DNA from: Diphasiastrum complanatum
Lineage: Eukaryota > Streptophyta > Lycopodiopsida > Lycopodiales > Lycopodiaceae
Length of the DNA: 64,000 bases
Assembly: GCA_029204225.1 (NCBI GenBank)
Contig: CM055107.1
Coordinates: forward strand, 5,415,997-5,479,996
Direction of reading: 5' to 3'
Below the pieces are notes generated by a model. It did not search any database and was not told where the DNA came from. It was given only the letters and a program-made list of their open reading frames with translations. Made by a program: the position numbers and the translations under genes. Each line of letters opens with the position of its first letter. The first letter of the stretch is position 1. Positions 51,201 through 56,700 of the stretch are shown here, one piece after another.

Positions 51201-51969
51201 AACAACGTTTGTGTTGAACATGGCATAAAGAGGGAATTCACAATCCCTTTTTGCTCCACATTAGAACAAAGTGTTAGAATGCAAGAACAGGTCAATTATG
51301 GAAAAGTTGATATCTGTCCTTCATTAAAAGGGTCTTCCAACTTGTGGGCTGAAGCAGCAAAGGCTGCGGTAAGCATTACAATTGATAATTGGGAACATGA
51401 CATTGAAGAAATTTGGATTTGAAAAAAATCCTTAGCGAGCCATCTAAGGTGAAGAAGCTCTCAGAACATTATGATGACATGACATTCATGGCTGAAGGAA
51501 GATCAAGAGAACTTAGGAACTGTGATAAAGCAATGAAGGGTGCAAAATCGCTGAATGCTTAAAAGCTAGGGCTATTGCATCTGTTAAATATTCCTCCTAA
51601 ACAATGGGATAGTATATCAATGGATTAATAAACAAAATGATGCTTTTTGGGTCATAGTTGACCAGTTAACGAAACTGGCTACATTTTTTCCGACCTACAA
51701 AATGAAGTAAAATGCTGTCCCTTTTTACTGAATACAACACAGCCATAATAAAGAACAACAAATCGTTTCTCTAAGACCATAAGTTTCCTGTTATCTACAT
51801 GTTCACAGAACACTCCAGAATTTTCAATAGACAGCTTGGGGGGGTAAAGTAATACCTTTCCAACAGGGAAAGCAACAGGGTAGCACATGAACATAGCGAT
51901 TCGCACAAGCCACAGAAGATTTGCACCTACAGATAGCCCATATCTTGAACAGATTGCTTGTGGTATGAC
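8031..51969 (-). CDS. CNNM/DUF21-CBS membrane protein gene, partial (nine exons visible)
   Basis: Joining nine minus-strand pieces by GT-AG splicing gives one open frame of 349 residues with a stop. It matches the plant CNNM (CBSDUF/ACDP-like) family: end of the DUF21 membrane domain ([11 protein letters not shown] and a following hydrophobic segment), the cytosolic [12 protein letters not shown] segment, the [12 protein letters not shown] linker, CBS1 ([13 protein letters not shown] to [16 protein letters not shown]) and CBS2 ([14 protein letters not shown] to [16 protein letters not shown]), then [16 protein letters not shown]. Family knowledge: CNNM proteins are membrane proteins linked to magnesium transport, with the CBS pair sensing nucleotide. 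The amino-terminal half of DUF21 is not visible and is probably beyond position 64000 or lost in repeats. Introns of 4104, 10809, 17218 and 10023 bp alternate with introns of 160-238 bp. All exon phases agree and no stop or frameshift is seen, so it is probably functional. Confidence 0.9.
8363..8409 (-). CDS. CNNM gene exon (47 bp, after CBS2)
   Basis: 15 codons plus two bases: [15 protein letters not shown]. Acceptor GATGCAG, donor GTAATT. The sequence is nearly invariant in plant CNNM proteins directly after FEELLQ, which shows that the 10-kb stretch to 18432 is an intron and not intergenic DNA. Confidence 0.95.
8410..9790. other. Intron sequence without recognised features
   Basis: Left part of the 10-kb CNNM intron. 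AT-rich, with no coding similarity that I can see on either strand. Confidence 0.6.
9800..10880 (-). pseudogene. LINE ORF2 endonuclease domain fragment
   Basis: Minus-strand frames give the order of an AP-type endonuclease: [54 protein letters not shown], then [23 protein letters not shown]. The conserved GDLN/GDFN motif reads ARDL, so a catalytic position is changed. Frame shifts occur near 10320-10520. No RT follows, so the piece is 3'-truncated. Confidence 0.75.
10881..11280 (-). repeat. Probable gypsy 3' LTR (left end uncertain)
   Basis: The right edge is set by a G-rich polypurine tract followed on the minus strand by TGTTATGTACCATAACAG, an LTR-like start. The left end is not clear because the LINE endonuclease fragment lies close by; I see no second copy to align. 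Confidence 0.45.
11281..11298 (-). promoter_or_regulatory. Polypurine tract of the chromodomain gypsy element
   Basis: On the minus strand a run of nine or more G bases follows TTTTTAT and immediately precedes the LTR start. Position after the chromodomain fits a plus-strand primer. Confidence 0.6.
11306..13365 (-). pseudogene. Ty3/gypsy chromovirus pol 3' half: RT end, RNase H, integrase, chromodomain
   Basis: Minus strand. 13365-12559 has the RT connection ([19 protein letters not shown]) and RNase H ([55 protein letters not shown]). 12536-11643 carries the integrase: [64 protein letters not shown]. 11700-11306 gives the post-integrase region ([30 protein letters not shown]) and a chromodomain ([19 protein letters not shown]), placing it among chromoviruses. 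Gag, protease and the RT palm are missing where a copia piece abuts near 13365. Frameshifts divide the frames. Confidence 0.88.
13365..14965 (+). pseudogene. Ty1/copia gag-protease open frame
   Basis: A frame open from 13301 to 14967; the copia part begins at about 13365. It contains UBN2-type gag ([36 protein letters not shown]), a zinc knuckle ([17 protein letters not shown], with the last Cys changed to Arg), and a retropepsin-like segment ([34 protein letters not shown]). The part after about residue 400 is not recognised as integrase and may be a deletion product or a lineage-specific spacer. A related gag piece lies inside the fold-back element at 30214-30372. Confidence 0.8.
14974..15537 (+). 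pseudogene. Copia-like remnant with RT end
   Basis: A 187-codon frame. Only its end is recognisable: [20 protein letters not shown] and [13 protein letters not shown] correspond to copia RT (the usual LYGLKQ and YVDD blocks); the catalytic YVDD is YDGD. The sequence between gag-protease and this block lacks an integrase core, so the element has an internal deletion. Confidence 0.5.
15538..15780 (+). repeat. LTR-like sequence with TATA box
   Basis: After the copia coding remnant comes a stretch with TATAAAAGG at 15592-15600 and CT-rich sequence downstream, as in the U3/R of plant LTRs. Ends are not defined by a second copy. Confidence 0.35.
15910..16250 (-). pseudogene. LINE ORF2 fragment between endonuclease and RT
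   Basis: Minus-strand frame with [30 protein letters not shown] and TGAFWREF, the region that follows the endonuclease in LINE ORF2 proteins. It abuts the CT tail of the neighbouring LINE copy on its right. Confidence 0.55.
16251..16341 (-). repeat. LINE 3' end: hairpin, AATAAA and CT tail
   Basis: Minus strand: hairpin ACGCC/GGCGT (16328-16341), AATAAA (16310-16315), then CT/CTT repeats to 16251. Homologous to 531-608. Confidence 0.65.
16543..17357 (-). pseudogene. LINE ORF1 (coiled coil, RRM, carboxy-terminal domain)
   Basis: Two overlapping minus-strand frames. 17357-17079 is rich in heptad-like Leu/Val ([38 protein letters not shown]), a likely coiled coil. 17082-16543 adds [19 protein letters not shown] and [18 protein letters not shown] (RRM-like) and [31 protein letters not shown], the typical end of L1-type ORF1 proteins. 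ORF1 is followed within about 230 bp by the 3' tail, so ORF2 is absent. One frameshift near 17080. Confidence 0.65.
17490..17891 (+). pseudogene. Copia RT amino-terminal fragment
   Basis: A plus-strand frame with [81 protein letters not shown]. Ends at a TAG at 17889. It corresponds to the first third of copia RT; the rest is missing. It may come from the same family as the 13365-15537 remnant, but the order rules out a simple single element. Confidence 0.8.
17912..18232. repeat. GA-rich low-complexity stretch
   Basis: (GA)n tracts near 17915-17928, 18168-18178 and 18208-18231, with mixed GC-rich sequence between them. No gene seen. Confidence 0.6.
18433..18838 (-). CDS. CNNM gene exon (CBS2 with hydrophilic insert)
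   Basis: One base plus 135 codons. It opens with [28 protein letters not shown], continues through a hydrophilic, low-conservation insert of about 90 residues rich in N, D and K, and ends with [19 protein letters not shown] disordered insert inside CBS2 is normal for plant CNNM proteins. The donor GTATGC opens a 10-kb intron full of retrotransposons. Confidence 0.95.
19008..19081 (-). CDS. CNNM gene exon (CBS1-CBS2 connector)
   Basis: 24 codons plus two bases, [19 protein letters not shown] then IRRMP, between ATGCAG and a GTTTTT donor. The donor is unusually T-rich, but the split Arg codon joins in phase with the next exon. Confidence 0.93.
19242..19329 (-). CDS. CNNM gene exon (CBS1 core)
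   Basis: One base completing Trp, then 29 codons: [29 protein letters not shown]. Acceptor TTGTAG, donor [14 protein letters not shown] and NIIGLLL are the standard CNNM CBS1 strands. Confidence 0.95.
19762..19791 (-). repeat. Gypsy-leader-like conserved motif, copy B
   Basis: Minus strand GGTGATGACAAGAGTCC followed by CTCTCCCTCAA. It closely resembles the motif just upstream of gag at 57909-57936. Confidence 0.5.
20000..20154 (-). repeat. Possible short LTR
   Basis: TG...CA bounded; the minus strand opens TGTTAGATATTAAATC. A TGGTGCCAC-type sequence at the inner end and the leader-like motif 200 bp further in are compatible with a small LTR element, but there is no second copy. Confidence 0.3.
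20288..20322. repeat. CT microsatellite
   Basis: Imperfect (CT)n tract in intron sequence. Flanks contain nothing recognised. Confidence 0.7.
20566..20645 (+). repeat. Short repeat cluster, TTATCCAAGGTTC
   Basis: The 13-mer TTATCCAAGGTTC or a close form occurs four times in about 80 bp, as two tandem pairs separated by about 30 bp. Confidence 0.75.
20760..21480. other. Intron sequence without recognised features
   Basis: No coding similarity or clear repeat boundary seen. Confidence 0.5.
21489..22570. repeat. Tandem repeat of about 350 bp, three units plus a partial fourth
   Basis: The string ACTGTATTCCTGGACC or a close form recurs at about 21490, 21843, 22193 and 22547 (periods about 353, 350, 354). 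Each unit also carries GATGCCCGAATCGAGCAAGG or a shortened form, and ACGTTCTGGGCTAACC. Units differ by substitutions and small indels. Right end joins a hAT fragment. Confidence 0.88.
22562..23393 (-). pseudogene. hAT transposase fragment (BED-like start to DUF659 start)
   Basis: Minus strand, ATG near 23393 inside the microsatellite edge: [29 protein letters not shown] (BED-type Cys pair), a Pro/Ser-rich spacer, then [15 protein letters not shown] and, after a frame change, [38 protein letters not shown] (DUF659). It is related to the transposase starting at 24467. The rest is cut off by the 350-bp tandem repeat. Confidence 0.75.
23393..23832. repeat. Compound CT/AC microsatellite with telomere-like units
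   Basis: Long (TC)n blocks (about 23394-23418, 23473-23531, 23788-23832), (AC)n blocks, and interspersed CCCTAAACCC motifs. The longest telomere-like run, CCCTAAACCCTAAACCC, is at 23721-23737; others are near 23540-23550 and 23562-23575. Confidence 0.9.
23870..24235 (+). repeat. Left arm of a long inverted repeat
   Basis: Contains, in order: T-run, AAATTTAAAAATGCGTCC, GGACACGTTCGA, GGACGCGGACGCAAAATGG, a (TA)n tract (24040-24096), TCATAGGTCCC, two copies of the palindrome GGTACCGCGGTACC (24149-24162, 24168-24181), and a T-run ending TTTTACC. The same blocks in the same order occur inverted at about 30790-30480. Confidence 0.7.
24467..28725 (+). pseudogene. hAT-family transposase gene, four exons, near-complete but broken
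   Basis: Exons inferred at 24467-26343, 26458-26803, 26894-27055 and 27162-28725 with GT-AG ends in matching phase. Exon 1: BED-like finger ([20 protein letters not shown]), a Pro/Ser spacer of about 180 residues, then DUF659 ([50 protein letters not shown]-like block at 25860). Exon 2: [15 protein letters not shown]. Exon 3: hAT dimerisation ([20 protein letters not shown]). Exon 4: long acidic/Pro-rich tail ending in two AT-hook-like motifs (GRPKG, RGRPR) near 28420-28480. Breaks: TAG at 26201-26203 and 26741-26743, a slip in a GA run near 27255-27270, and frame changes near 28350-28420. It sits between long inverted repeats. Confidence 0.85.
28726..29235. other. Spacer between convergent frames of the hAT-like unit
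   Basis: AT-rich. Two direct copies of CCACATACGGCT lie near 29112 and 29200. Nothing else recognised. Confidence 0.5.
29236..29510 (-). CDS. Small charged ORF opposite to the transposase, function unknown
   Basis: A minus-strand frame ending at 29236 with [20 protein letters not shown] and a basic/acidic helix-like end ([20 protein letters not shown]). GC-richer than its flanks. It converges on the hAT-like transposase and lies within the same inverted-repeat unit, so it may be a second element-encoded protein or its remnant. No family recognised; no secure start. Confidence 0.35.
29643..29866. repeat. Cluster of TGGATAATCCA palindromes
   Basis: GCGTGGATAATCCACGC (from about 29645), GATATCCACATGTGGATATC (about 29668), GTGGATAATCCACACGTGG (about 29733) and GCGTGGATAATCCACGC again (29834), each a perfect or near-perfect palindrome, within 225 bp of AT-rich sequence. 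Confidence 0.8.
29998..30612. mobile_element. Fold-back repeat with captured copia gag piece
   Basis: The left arm (about 29998-30213) and right arm (about 30372-30612) are inverted copies. The inner 125-130 bp align closely: ACCAAAATGTT.CCCTTTC, AGCTCAAAACTGCAAAAACA (left reads GGCTC), GGGCCTCAAAAATCATGC, AAAAGGTGTAGGA. The outer parts share (TA)n, TCATRGTTCC and CACGGCACC blocks. Between the arms is about 158 bp of copia gag. Confidence 0.75.
30214..30372 (+). pseudogene. Copia gag fragment inside the fold-back
   Basis: One plus frame reads [20 protein letters not shown] and ends [14 protein letters not shown], matching the basic stretch and zinc-knuckle start of the copia gag at 13820-13940. 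It starts and ends at the arm boundaries. Confidence 0.85.
30480..30790 (-). repeat. Right arm of a long inverted repeat
   Basis: Inverted counterpart of 23870-24235: (TA)n, GGACGCGGACGCCAAAATG, GGACACGTCCGA and AAATTTAAAAACGCGTCC on the minus strand. Beyond it, on the outer side, CT/GA-rich sequence follows, as on the left. Confidence 0.7.
30791..31200. other. Spacer, no gene recognised
   Basis: GA-rich then mixed sequence between the inverted repeat and a copia remnant. Confidence 0.4.
31210..32785 (+). pseudogene. Copia linker/RT remnant with a duplicated linker
   Basis: 31221-31865 has a Gln-rich linker ([33 protein letters not shown]) then RT start ([27 protein letters not shown]) joined directly to a late RT block ([16 protein letters not shown]): most of RT is deleted. 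31892-32674 repeats the linker ([32 protein letters not shown]) and continues with unrecognised sequence up to the LTR. No protease or integrase remains. Confidence 0.7.
32793..33271 (+). repeat. Copia 3' LTR (479 bp)
   Basis: Preceded by a purine-rich tract (AAGGAGGG) and bounded by TGTTGGAATG...TTCCTACA. It shares an internal block (TTTGACCCAAAAGGTCGAGA, 32835-32854) with the LTR at 62396-62840. Confidence 0.78.
33361..33388 (-). repeat. Gypsy-leader-like conserved motif, copy C
   Basis: Minus strand GGTGACGACTTGTGTCC followed by TCTCCTTCAA, closely matching copies at 53473-53498 and 63053-63079. Confidence 0.6.
33404..34239. mobile_element. Non-autonomous hAT-type element, 836 bp, with 8-bp TSD
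   Basis: Terminal inverted repeats CTTAGAAGCCCGTTCC and CTTAGTTGCCCGTTCC, flanked by the direct repeat GGCTATAC at 33396-33403 and 34240-34247. No coding capacity. Inside, a segment with GCTTTGTTAAAAACCA, ATATCC.AGC.AGAATCGCT and TGAGCCACGCTATAT recurs about three times. It interrupts a gypsy LTR/leader: sequence on both sides is continuous in the paralogue at 53366-53490. Confidence 0.88.
34240..34450 (-). repeat. Gypsy LTR or leader segment
   Basis: The minus strand is clearly similar to 53366-53465 plus (blocks TTCCTTACTTGGTG, GCAGCTTCTTCAC-like, TATCACTT.CTAGATT). Together with 33361-33403 it forms one region split by the hAT-type element. Confidence 0.6.
34500..34919 (-). pseudogene. 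Gypsy gag fragment
   Basis: ATG at 34919: [20 protein letters not shown], then [20 protein letters not shown]; further on [20 protein letters not shown], a typical retrotransposon gag block. Stops and frame changes separate the two parts. Confidence 0.55.
34920..36547. other. Intron sequence, with a 50-bp tandem duplication at 35270-35369
   Basis: The 50-bp unit starting CTTGTAGAAGTC and ending CACAATGGG occurs twice in tandem with few differences. The rest is AT-rich and I recognise nothing in it. Confidence 0.6.
36548..36615 (-). CDS. CNNM gene exon (start of CBS1)
   Basis: 22 codons plus two bases: [20 protein letters not shown] then LN and the first two bases of a Trp codon. Acceptor TTTTAG, donor GTATGA. 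The exon lies alone between introns of 10.8 and 17.2 kb; the split Trp codon completes exactly with the next exon. Confidence 0.92.
36616..38270. other. Intron sequence without recognised features
   Basis: AT-rich, no coding similarity seen. Confidence 0.55.
38279..41328 (-). mobile_element. Complete hAT transposon (3050 bp) with TIRs and 8-bp TSD
   Basis: Ends CAAGGTTGCATTCAAACG and, inverted, CATGGTGGCATTCAAACG (16 of 18 match), with the duplication CGTTCACA at 38271-38278 and 41329-41336. Subterminal copies of the CAAACG/CGTTTG motif lie close to both ends. It carries one minus-strand transposase gene. Sits in the 10.8-kb CNNM intron. Confidence 0.93.
38722..40751 (-). pseudogene. hAT transposase (BED, DUF659, dimerisation), broken
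   Basis: Start ATG at 40751. A BED-like region ([16 protein letters not shown]) is reached after a frameshift near 40700. DUF659: [57 protein letters not shown]. Mid region: [20 protein letters not shown]. Dimerisation: [20 protein letters not shown], then an acidic tail ([20 protein letters not shown]). Breaks: TGA at 39540-39542 and a frameshift near 39200. Otherwise colinear with the family; no intron needed. The element can no longer supply its own transposase. Confidence 0.88.
41337..42140. other. Intron sequence without recognised features
   Basis: No coding similarity seen; ordinary AT-rich intron DNA. Confidence 0.5.
42171..42227. repeat. CT microsatellite
   Basis: Nearly perfect (CT)n, directly followed by a LINE ORF1 fragment. 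Confidence 0.9.
42292..42978 (+). pseudogene. LINE ORF1 fragment with Pro-rich minisatellite start
   Basis: Starts [19 protein letters not shown], followed by C-rich repeats (duplicated block at about 42366-42490 and 42556-42680). After frame changes it ends with [20 protein letters not shown] and RGTTIYLK, the RRM part also seen at 243-482. Stop at 42976-42978, where an ADP/ATP carrier sequence begins. Confidence 0.5.
42993..43825 (+). pseudogene. ADP/ATP carrier (mitochondrial AAC) gene fragment
   Basis: Two exons: 42993-43365 and 43714-43825, with the intron retained (donor GTATGC, acceptor TTTTGCAG). Exon A has [59 protein letters not shown]; exon B has [20 protein letters not shown], which includes the RRRMMM signature of nucleotide carriers. 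A one-base frameshift near 43090 and a TAA at 43130 region disable it, and both ends of the gene are missing. An intron-containing genomic copy, not a processed one. Confidence 0.9.
43826..45146 (-). pseudogene. Copia gag, integrase end and linker, 3'-truncated
   Basis: Gag from 45146 ([20 protein letters not shown]), [20 protein letters not shown]; a degenerate zinc knuckle region near 44450; then the integrase tail ([33 protein letters not shown]) and [20 protein letters not shown]. Protease and the integrase core are largely absent. RT is missing; the left end abuts the carrier pseudogene at about 43826. Several stops. Confidence 0.75.
45319..45330 (-). promoter_or_regulatory. Primer binding site
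   Basis: TGGTATCACAGC on the minus strand, adjacent to the LTR end; one base different from the usual initiator Met-tRNA match. Confidence 0.75.
45331..46233 (-). repeat. Copia 5' LTR (903 bp)
   Basis: Minus strand opens TGTTGGATTTATTTCC and ends TTTCCCCAACA next to the primer binding site. Longer than the other copia LTRs here. The matching LTR is not in the window. Confidence 0.75.
46234..47424. other. Intron sequence, unassigned
   Basis: First 300 bp are GC-richer (46234-46540) and could be another repeat; the rest is AT-rich. No coding similarity seen. Confidence 0.4.
47425..47496 (-). CDS. CNNM gene exon (linker to CBS pair)
   Basis: 24 codons, [20 protein letters not shown] then MTEK, between a CTAG acceptor and a GTAAGT donor, phase 0. 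The 168-bp intron to the preceding exon is of ordinary plant size. Confidence 0.92.
47665..47751 (-). CDS. CNNM gene exon (post-membrane segment)
   Basis: 29 codons, [10 protein letters not shown] to LVSIHGKE, bounded by TGTGCAG and GTAATT, phase 0. [12 protein letters not shown] is highly characteristic of plant CNNM proteins just after the last membrane helix. Confidence 0.92.
48111..48860 (-). pseudogene. Gypsy RNase H and integrase-start remnant
   Basis: Minus strand: [76 protein letters not shown] (RNase H), then [32 protein letters not shown] (integrase zinc-finger start). Similar to the chromovirus at 11306-13365 but a different copy. Truncated on both sides. Confidence 0.78.
48861..50140. 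other. Unassigned repeat-like sequence
   Basis: Mixed composition, no recognised coding blocks. It may be the leader or LTR of another element. Confidence 0.3.
50480..51420 (+). pseudogene. Decayed copia gag-protease-integrase
   Basis: Plus-strand pieces: zinc knuckle ([18 protein letters not shown]), protease end ([20 protein letters not shown]), integrase ([20 protein letters not shown], then [10 protein letters not shown]). Many stops. No LTR recognised. Confidence 0.65.
51856..51969 (-). CDS. CNNM gene exon (end of DUF21 membrane domain)
   Basis: 38 codons from [11 protein letters not shown] to YPVAFPVGK, bounded by a TTGCAG acceptor and a GTATTA donor, phase 0 at both ends. It holds the conserved VIPQ segment and one hydrophobic helix ([17 protein letters not shown]). 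This is the most upstream exon I can find in the window. Confidence 0.9.
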
Positions 51970-52229
51970 CTGCAAGGAGCAATGAAATTTTTCAAGCACA
52001 GACCTCCACAGCAAAAAGAAAAGTTCTCTTGTAACAGATCCAGGAACAGCCCAATTCAATATAAGTTTGTTCACAAGTACATACCGACATAAAAAATCAA
52101 ACGTTCAAAACTTCAAACCCCACCAATTACAAAAGCAAACTCACAGGTATTGACACTAAAATTAGCTAGTTAATGGGACTCGTTCAGAATTTGATGTGCT
52201 TATGTGCTTATAATTAATTGAACTGTTGA

Positions 52230-52740
52230 CAATGACGAACTAGCTATAAAATCCAATCATAACAGGTCTTTGGAATTTTTTCAATTAGACCAAGTGTCCA
52301 CTTAATCGTAGCTTGTAACTGACTAAGATTAATGTCCGACAATAGACGCCTTAACCAAATAGCTTCCTTTGTAGCATGTGCAGCGGCAATGTATCCGGCC
52401 TCTGTCGAAGATAATGCAGTGGAATTCTGCTTCTTGCTGTTCCACAAGTCAGGACCCTTGTTGAATACAAAGATGTCAACTTTTTCCTATCAACATCTCC
52501 AGCCCAATCTGCATCTGTAAAACCTTGATGAAGATTAACCTAGGTATTTGAATCATCATTCGAATTTCCACCATAACAGATGCAATAATTTTGTGTCAAC
52601 AGTAATATCAAAGAACTCTAAGTAGAGCTTTCCAATGAATAAAACTTGGATTCGACAAATACTGGCTAAGTATACTAATTGAATAAGCAATGTCAAGTCT
52701 AGTACAAATCATGGCATACATGAGATGGTCGGTATCGGAA
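52230..52740 (-). pseudogene. Copia RNase H fragment
   Basis: Minus strand: ADWAGDVDRKK near 52490, WNSKKQNSTALSSTEAGYIA and ATKEAIWLRRLLSDINL (52447-52300). Truncated at both ends. Confidence 0.78.
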
Positions 52741-52744
52741 AAGG

Positions 52745-53185
52745 CCTCGCACCAGAGACTGGTCCTGGACGAGTGGCACTTCCATGTTGGCTAAACCCGC
52801 ATTCATCAGAACCGCAAGGCAGTTGTCAATGAGGAGAGCATCAATTTTCTGCTCAATAAGCAATGGAAGGATGGTATACTACGAGGGCGTGTGAGCGGCA
52901 CGGCCAGGCATTCGGCAGGTAGATCGGGGAGAAGCCTCTCCCTCCTCTCGGCTAGGTGAAGTGGACGTGGATGGGGACGAAGATCCGGTCTGCTGGGACA
53001 CGGATGGAGAAGTAGCGGTGCGTGGATGGACTGGTGGATCAACTAGGACTCGGTGGTGGAGCTGCACTCCTGCTGAGTCGAGCTCTTTGTCCAGAAGGAG
53101 CAGCGGCGCCCGAAAGGCGGCATTGCAGTGTCATCATGAGGTCGGTTTTGGAGGTACTGGCCCCATTATCTGACTTAAAGGATTA
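52745..53185. other. GC-rich unassigned stretch
   Basis: Clearly GC-richer than its flanks and next to a LINE piece, so it may be LINE-derived, but I cannot identify a domain. Confidence 0.3.
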
Positions 53186-53189
53186 TCTC

Positions 53190-53355
53190 ATGGCCTCATG
53201 TTTGCACTAGGACAACTGTGTATTTCTTCACATCGGCTTGAGATTGAGACCCGACAATTCCAGGGTATTCTGAGAGAGGCGAGGATTTACCAATTATATA
53301 TCTTGGGGCAAGTGAAATCCGAGGACCACTTCATCTTCCAATGTCCAATCTATTA
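53190..53355 (+). pseudogene. LINE ORF2 tail fragment
   Basis: Plus strand: MFALGQLCISSHRLEIETRQ and EDHFIFQCPIYY match the tail at 1034-1402. It stops at CPIYY, where gypsy LTR-like sequence begins. Confidence 0.7.
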
Positions 53356-53735
53356 CATATTTCCTTTATTTGGCAGCTTACTTCCTTACTTGGTGCTCTA
53401 TTTGGTGAACATTTTGGCAGCTTCTTCACCACCTATCACTTGCTAGATTCGTTTGCGTAGAGCCTACGTTGAGTGACGACTTGCGTCCCCTCCCTCAAGG
53501 TTTGTGCTTTTTGCATTCGTTGCCTTTTTGCATTTTTATAACTTTTCTATCATGCCGACCACACAGGCCTCCCTAGTACTGAGGACATCGTTGCCTGTTT
53601 GGATGATCATGCTACTCAGCTTAATAATATCCAACAAATGGTTGTTACTATCCCTTCTCGAATTTACTTTCCCATTGCACAAGCATTCAGCACTCGACAA
53701 CCACTTCATTCTTATTCTCATTCACTTGTCTCCAA
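53356..53735 (+). pseudogene. Gypsy LTR/leader end and gag start
   Basis: 53366-53465 matches 34240-34340 (minus). The conserved leader motif is at 53473-53498 (GTGACGACTTGCGTCCCC then TCCCTCAAG). Shortly after, an ATG at about 53552 opens a gag-like start (after one frameshift: ACLDDHATQLNNIQQMVVTI). It meets the end of the opposite-strand gypsy near 53735. Confidence 0.55.
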
Positions 53736-56700
53736 GCTGAAACTCAACATGGCGGCGGTGACGATCAACTGAGGTCTGATAACGCTGCTGAACATGCTGT
53801 AAATGAGAACTGGCCCGAGTAATAAGCTCTCGAGCACCTGATAGAAAAGATGCAAGTGTAACAGGTGTATCCTCAGGAGGAAGAGGAATGCCAGGTAAAA
53901 GAGGTGCATAGCCATGAGATGATAAAAATGGAGAGACACCTGTGTTGGTACTAACAGAGCTATTATAGCTATACTCTGCTAAACATAAATGCTGATCCCA
54001 ATCCTTCCCTGAAGGAGTAACAAAATGGCGTAAATAATCCTCAAGGATCCTGTTAAGGACCTCAGACTGCCCATCAGAAGTAGAATGATAAGCAGAACCC
54101 ATAAAAAGCTGAACATCCAAAATACGCATAAGTTCTGTCCAGAATATAGATGTAAACTTACTATCCCGATCAGAAAGGATAGTACGAGGAAATCCATGCA
54201 GGCGGAAAATCTCTGATAGGAACAAACGTGCACACTGCTCTACTGTGATAGTACTGCGAACTGGGATAAAATGTGCCTGTTTCGAGAACCTGTCAACTAC
54301 CACCATACATGAATCGTGACCACGCTGGGTATGGGGAAGGCCAAGGATAAAGTCCATAGATATATCAGTCCACTGGCGATGAGGAATAGGCCAACTCTGG
54401 AGCAAACCAGCAGATTTAGAACGGGAGTACTTATTATGAAGACAGAAAGGGCAGGTACGAATAAGTACAGCAAGCTCAGATCGAAGAGAGGGCCAATAGA
54501 AATGGTCTTTGAGACGAGCATAAGACTTCTGAAAACCAAAGTGACCCCCAACAGGAGAGGAATGAGCATCCGACAACAACTGGGAACGGATACCCAAAGA
54601 ACTAGGGATACAAAGAGAATCATAATGATAAAGACGATTGTCAATAATGGAGTAAACCTGATGAGGACTGGACGAAACAGGTGGGGCAGAACTATAAACA
54701 TCACGAAAATCAGAACATGTAAGGTATGCTGCAGGTAGAGCATCAAACCATGGAGGAATAGTAGAAACGAGTGTATTTAACAAAGTTGGAAGACGAGATA
54801 ATGCATCAGCAGCAGTGTTAGCACGACCAGGACGATACAATCTGGAGAAATTAAAAGACTGTAAAAACTGCAACCAACGAAATTGACGATCACTAAGGTC
54901 ACGTTGAGAAAACAGATAACGTAAAGACTGGTGATCAGTAATAATGTCAAATGGGACTCGATACAGATAATGACGCCACTTCTTAAGAGCATAGATGATA
55001 GCAAGAAGCTCTTTCTCATGCACAGAATAACGTTGCTCATAAGAGCGAAGACGACGCGACTCATAAGCAATAATACATTGTGACTGGCGAAGTATAGCAC
55101 CCAAACCAACATTACTAGCATCAGTCTCAACAAGAAACTTCTGATCAAACTATGGTAAACACATAAAGGCACCATCAACAACAGCACGACGAAGAGTATC
55201 AAACGTTGTCTGACAATCAGGAGTCCACAGAAAAGTACTAGACTTCTTCAAAAGTGCATGAAGAGGAGCTGCGATAGCGGCAAAATGAGGAACTGGACGA
55301 CGAAGGTGAGTGGCTAACCCAAGAAACATACGAACATGATGAATATCAGTAGGTATAGGCCAATCCTGGATGGCCTGAACCTTATGAGGGTCCAGACGAA
55401 TGTGACCATTACAAATAAGAAAACCAAGAAACTCGATCTCAGAAACAGCAAAAGAACATTTAGACAACTTAGCAAATAACTGGTGGTGTACAAGTAACTG
55501 AAAGACCGAGGAAAGATGGGCAACATGCTCAGCAAGAGACTGACTAAAAATAAGAATATCATCAAAATAAACCAAGACACAATGACCAAGAAGCGGACGT
55601 AAGACGTTATTCATCACATTCTGGAACGTAGGAGGGCCATTAGTAACACCAAAAGGAAGCACATGAAATTCATATAAACCAAGATGAGTACGAAAAGCAG
55701 TCTTATGTTCGTCAGAAGGGTGCATCCTGATTTGGTAATATCCAGAACGAAGGTCTATCTTGGAAAAGATTTTAGAGGTACCGAGCTGGTCAAAGAGGTC
55801 ATCCATGTGTGGAATAGGGTACTGATTACGAATAGTCAACTTATTTAAAGCACGGTAATCAATAAAAAGGCGTTTGGTACCATCTTTCTTATTAATAAGG
55901 AGAACAGGAGCACCAAAAGGGCTGTGACTAGGAACAATGAGACCCTGATCTAACAAGGCAGTAATATGGAGCTCAAGCTCATCACGCTCAGATCGAGACA
56001 TACGATAAGGGGGACGGGAGGGAGGAGCAGAACCAGGACGCAAATCAATATGATGGTTCACGTCACGTAATGGTGGTAGCGTCATAGGTTCTAAAAAGAC
56101 AAAAGCATATTGATGTAATAAGTCAGAAATCACCTGAGGAACAGCTGCTGGTGTAGAAACTGGAGGAACTGGTACTGCCCGCTGAACACATAATAAGGCA
56201 GCACAATGAGCCTTCGGCAGGCTGCGAATAAACTGCTTCCCAGTAATCAACTGGAAGTCTCCCTGAGAATCAATGCCCACAAGTGAGTGTGTAACTGCAT
56301 CATGTACAAATGTCAATGTCTGCTGTGTCAAGTCCAGTGTAACGGCTCCAAGAGATGCAAACCAATCAGCACCAAGGATAAGATCATAACGCTCCATAGG
56401 GATAATGTAAAAATCTGCCTGTCCAGAGAAATCTCCAATGCGGTATGGTAAACGCTAAAACATCTGAGAACTAGGAAAAGAATGAGAACTGGCAACCTCA
56501 ACTGTGAGAGGCTGGGAAGCAAGAACAGGTGAAGCACGGATCCGACTAGTGATATAACTGCTAATAAAAGAATGAGTGCTACCAGTATCAACTAAAGCAA
56601 TATATTCTCGACCTGTAATACGCACACGTAACCGAATGGAGCGAGGACCAGGACGCCCTGTCCAAGTAGCATAGGCAAGCTGAGCATGGCAAGTAGCAGG

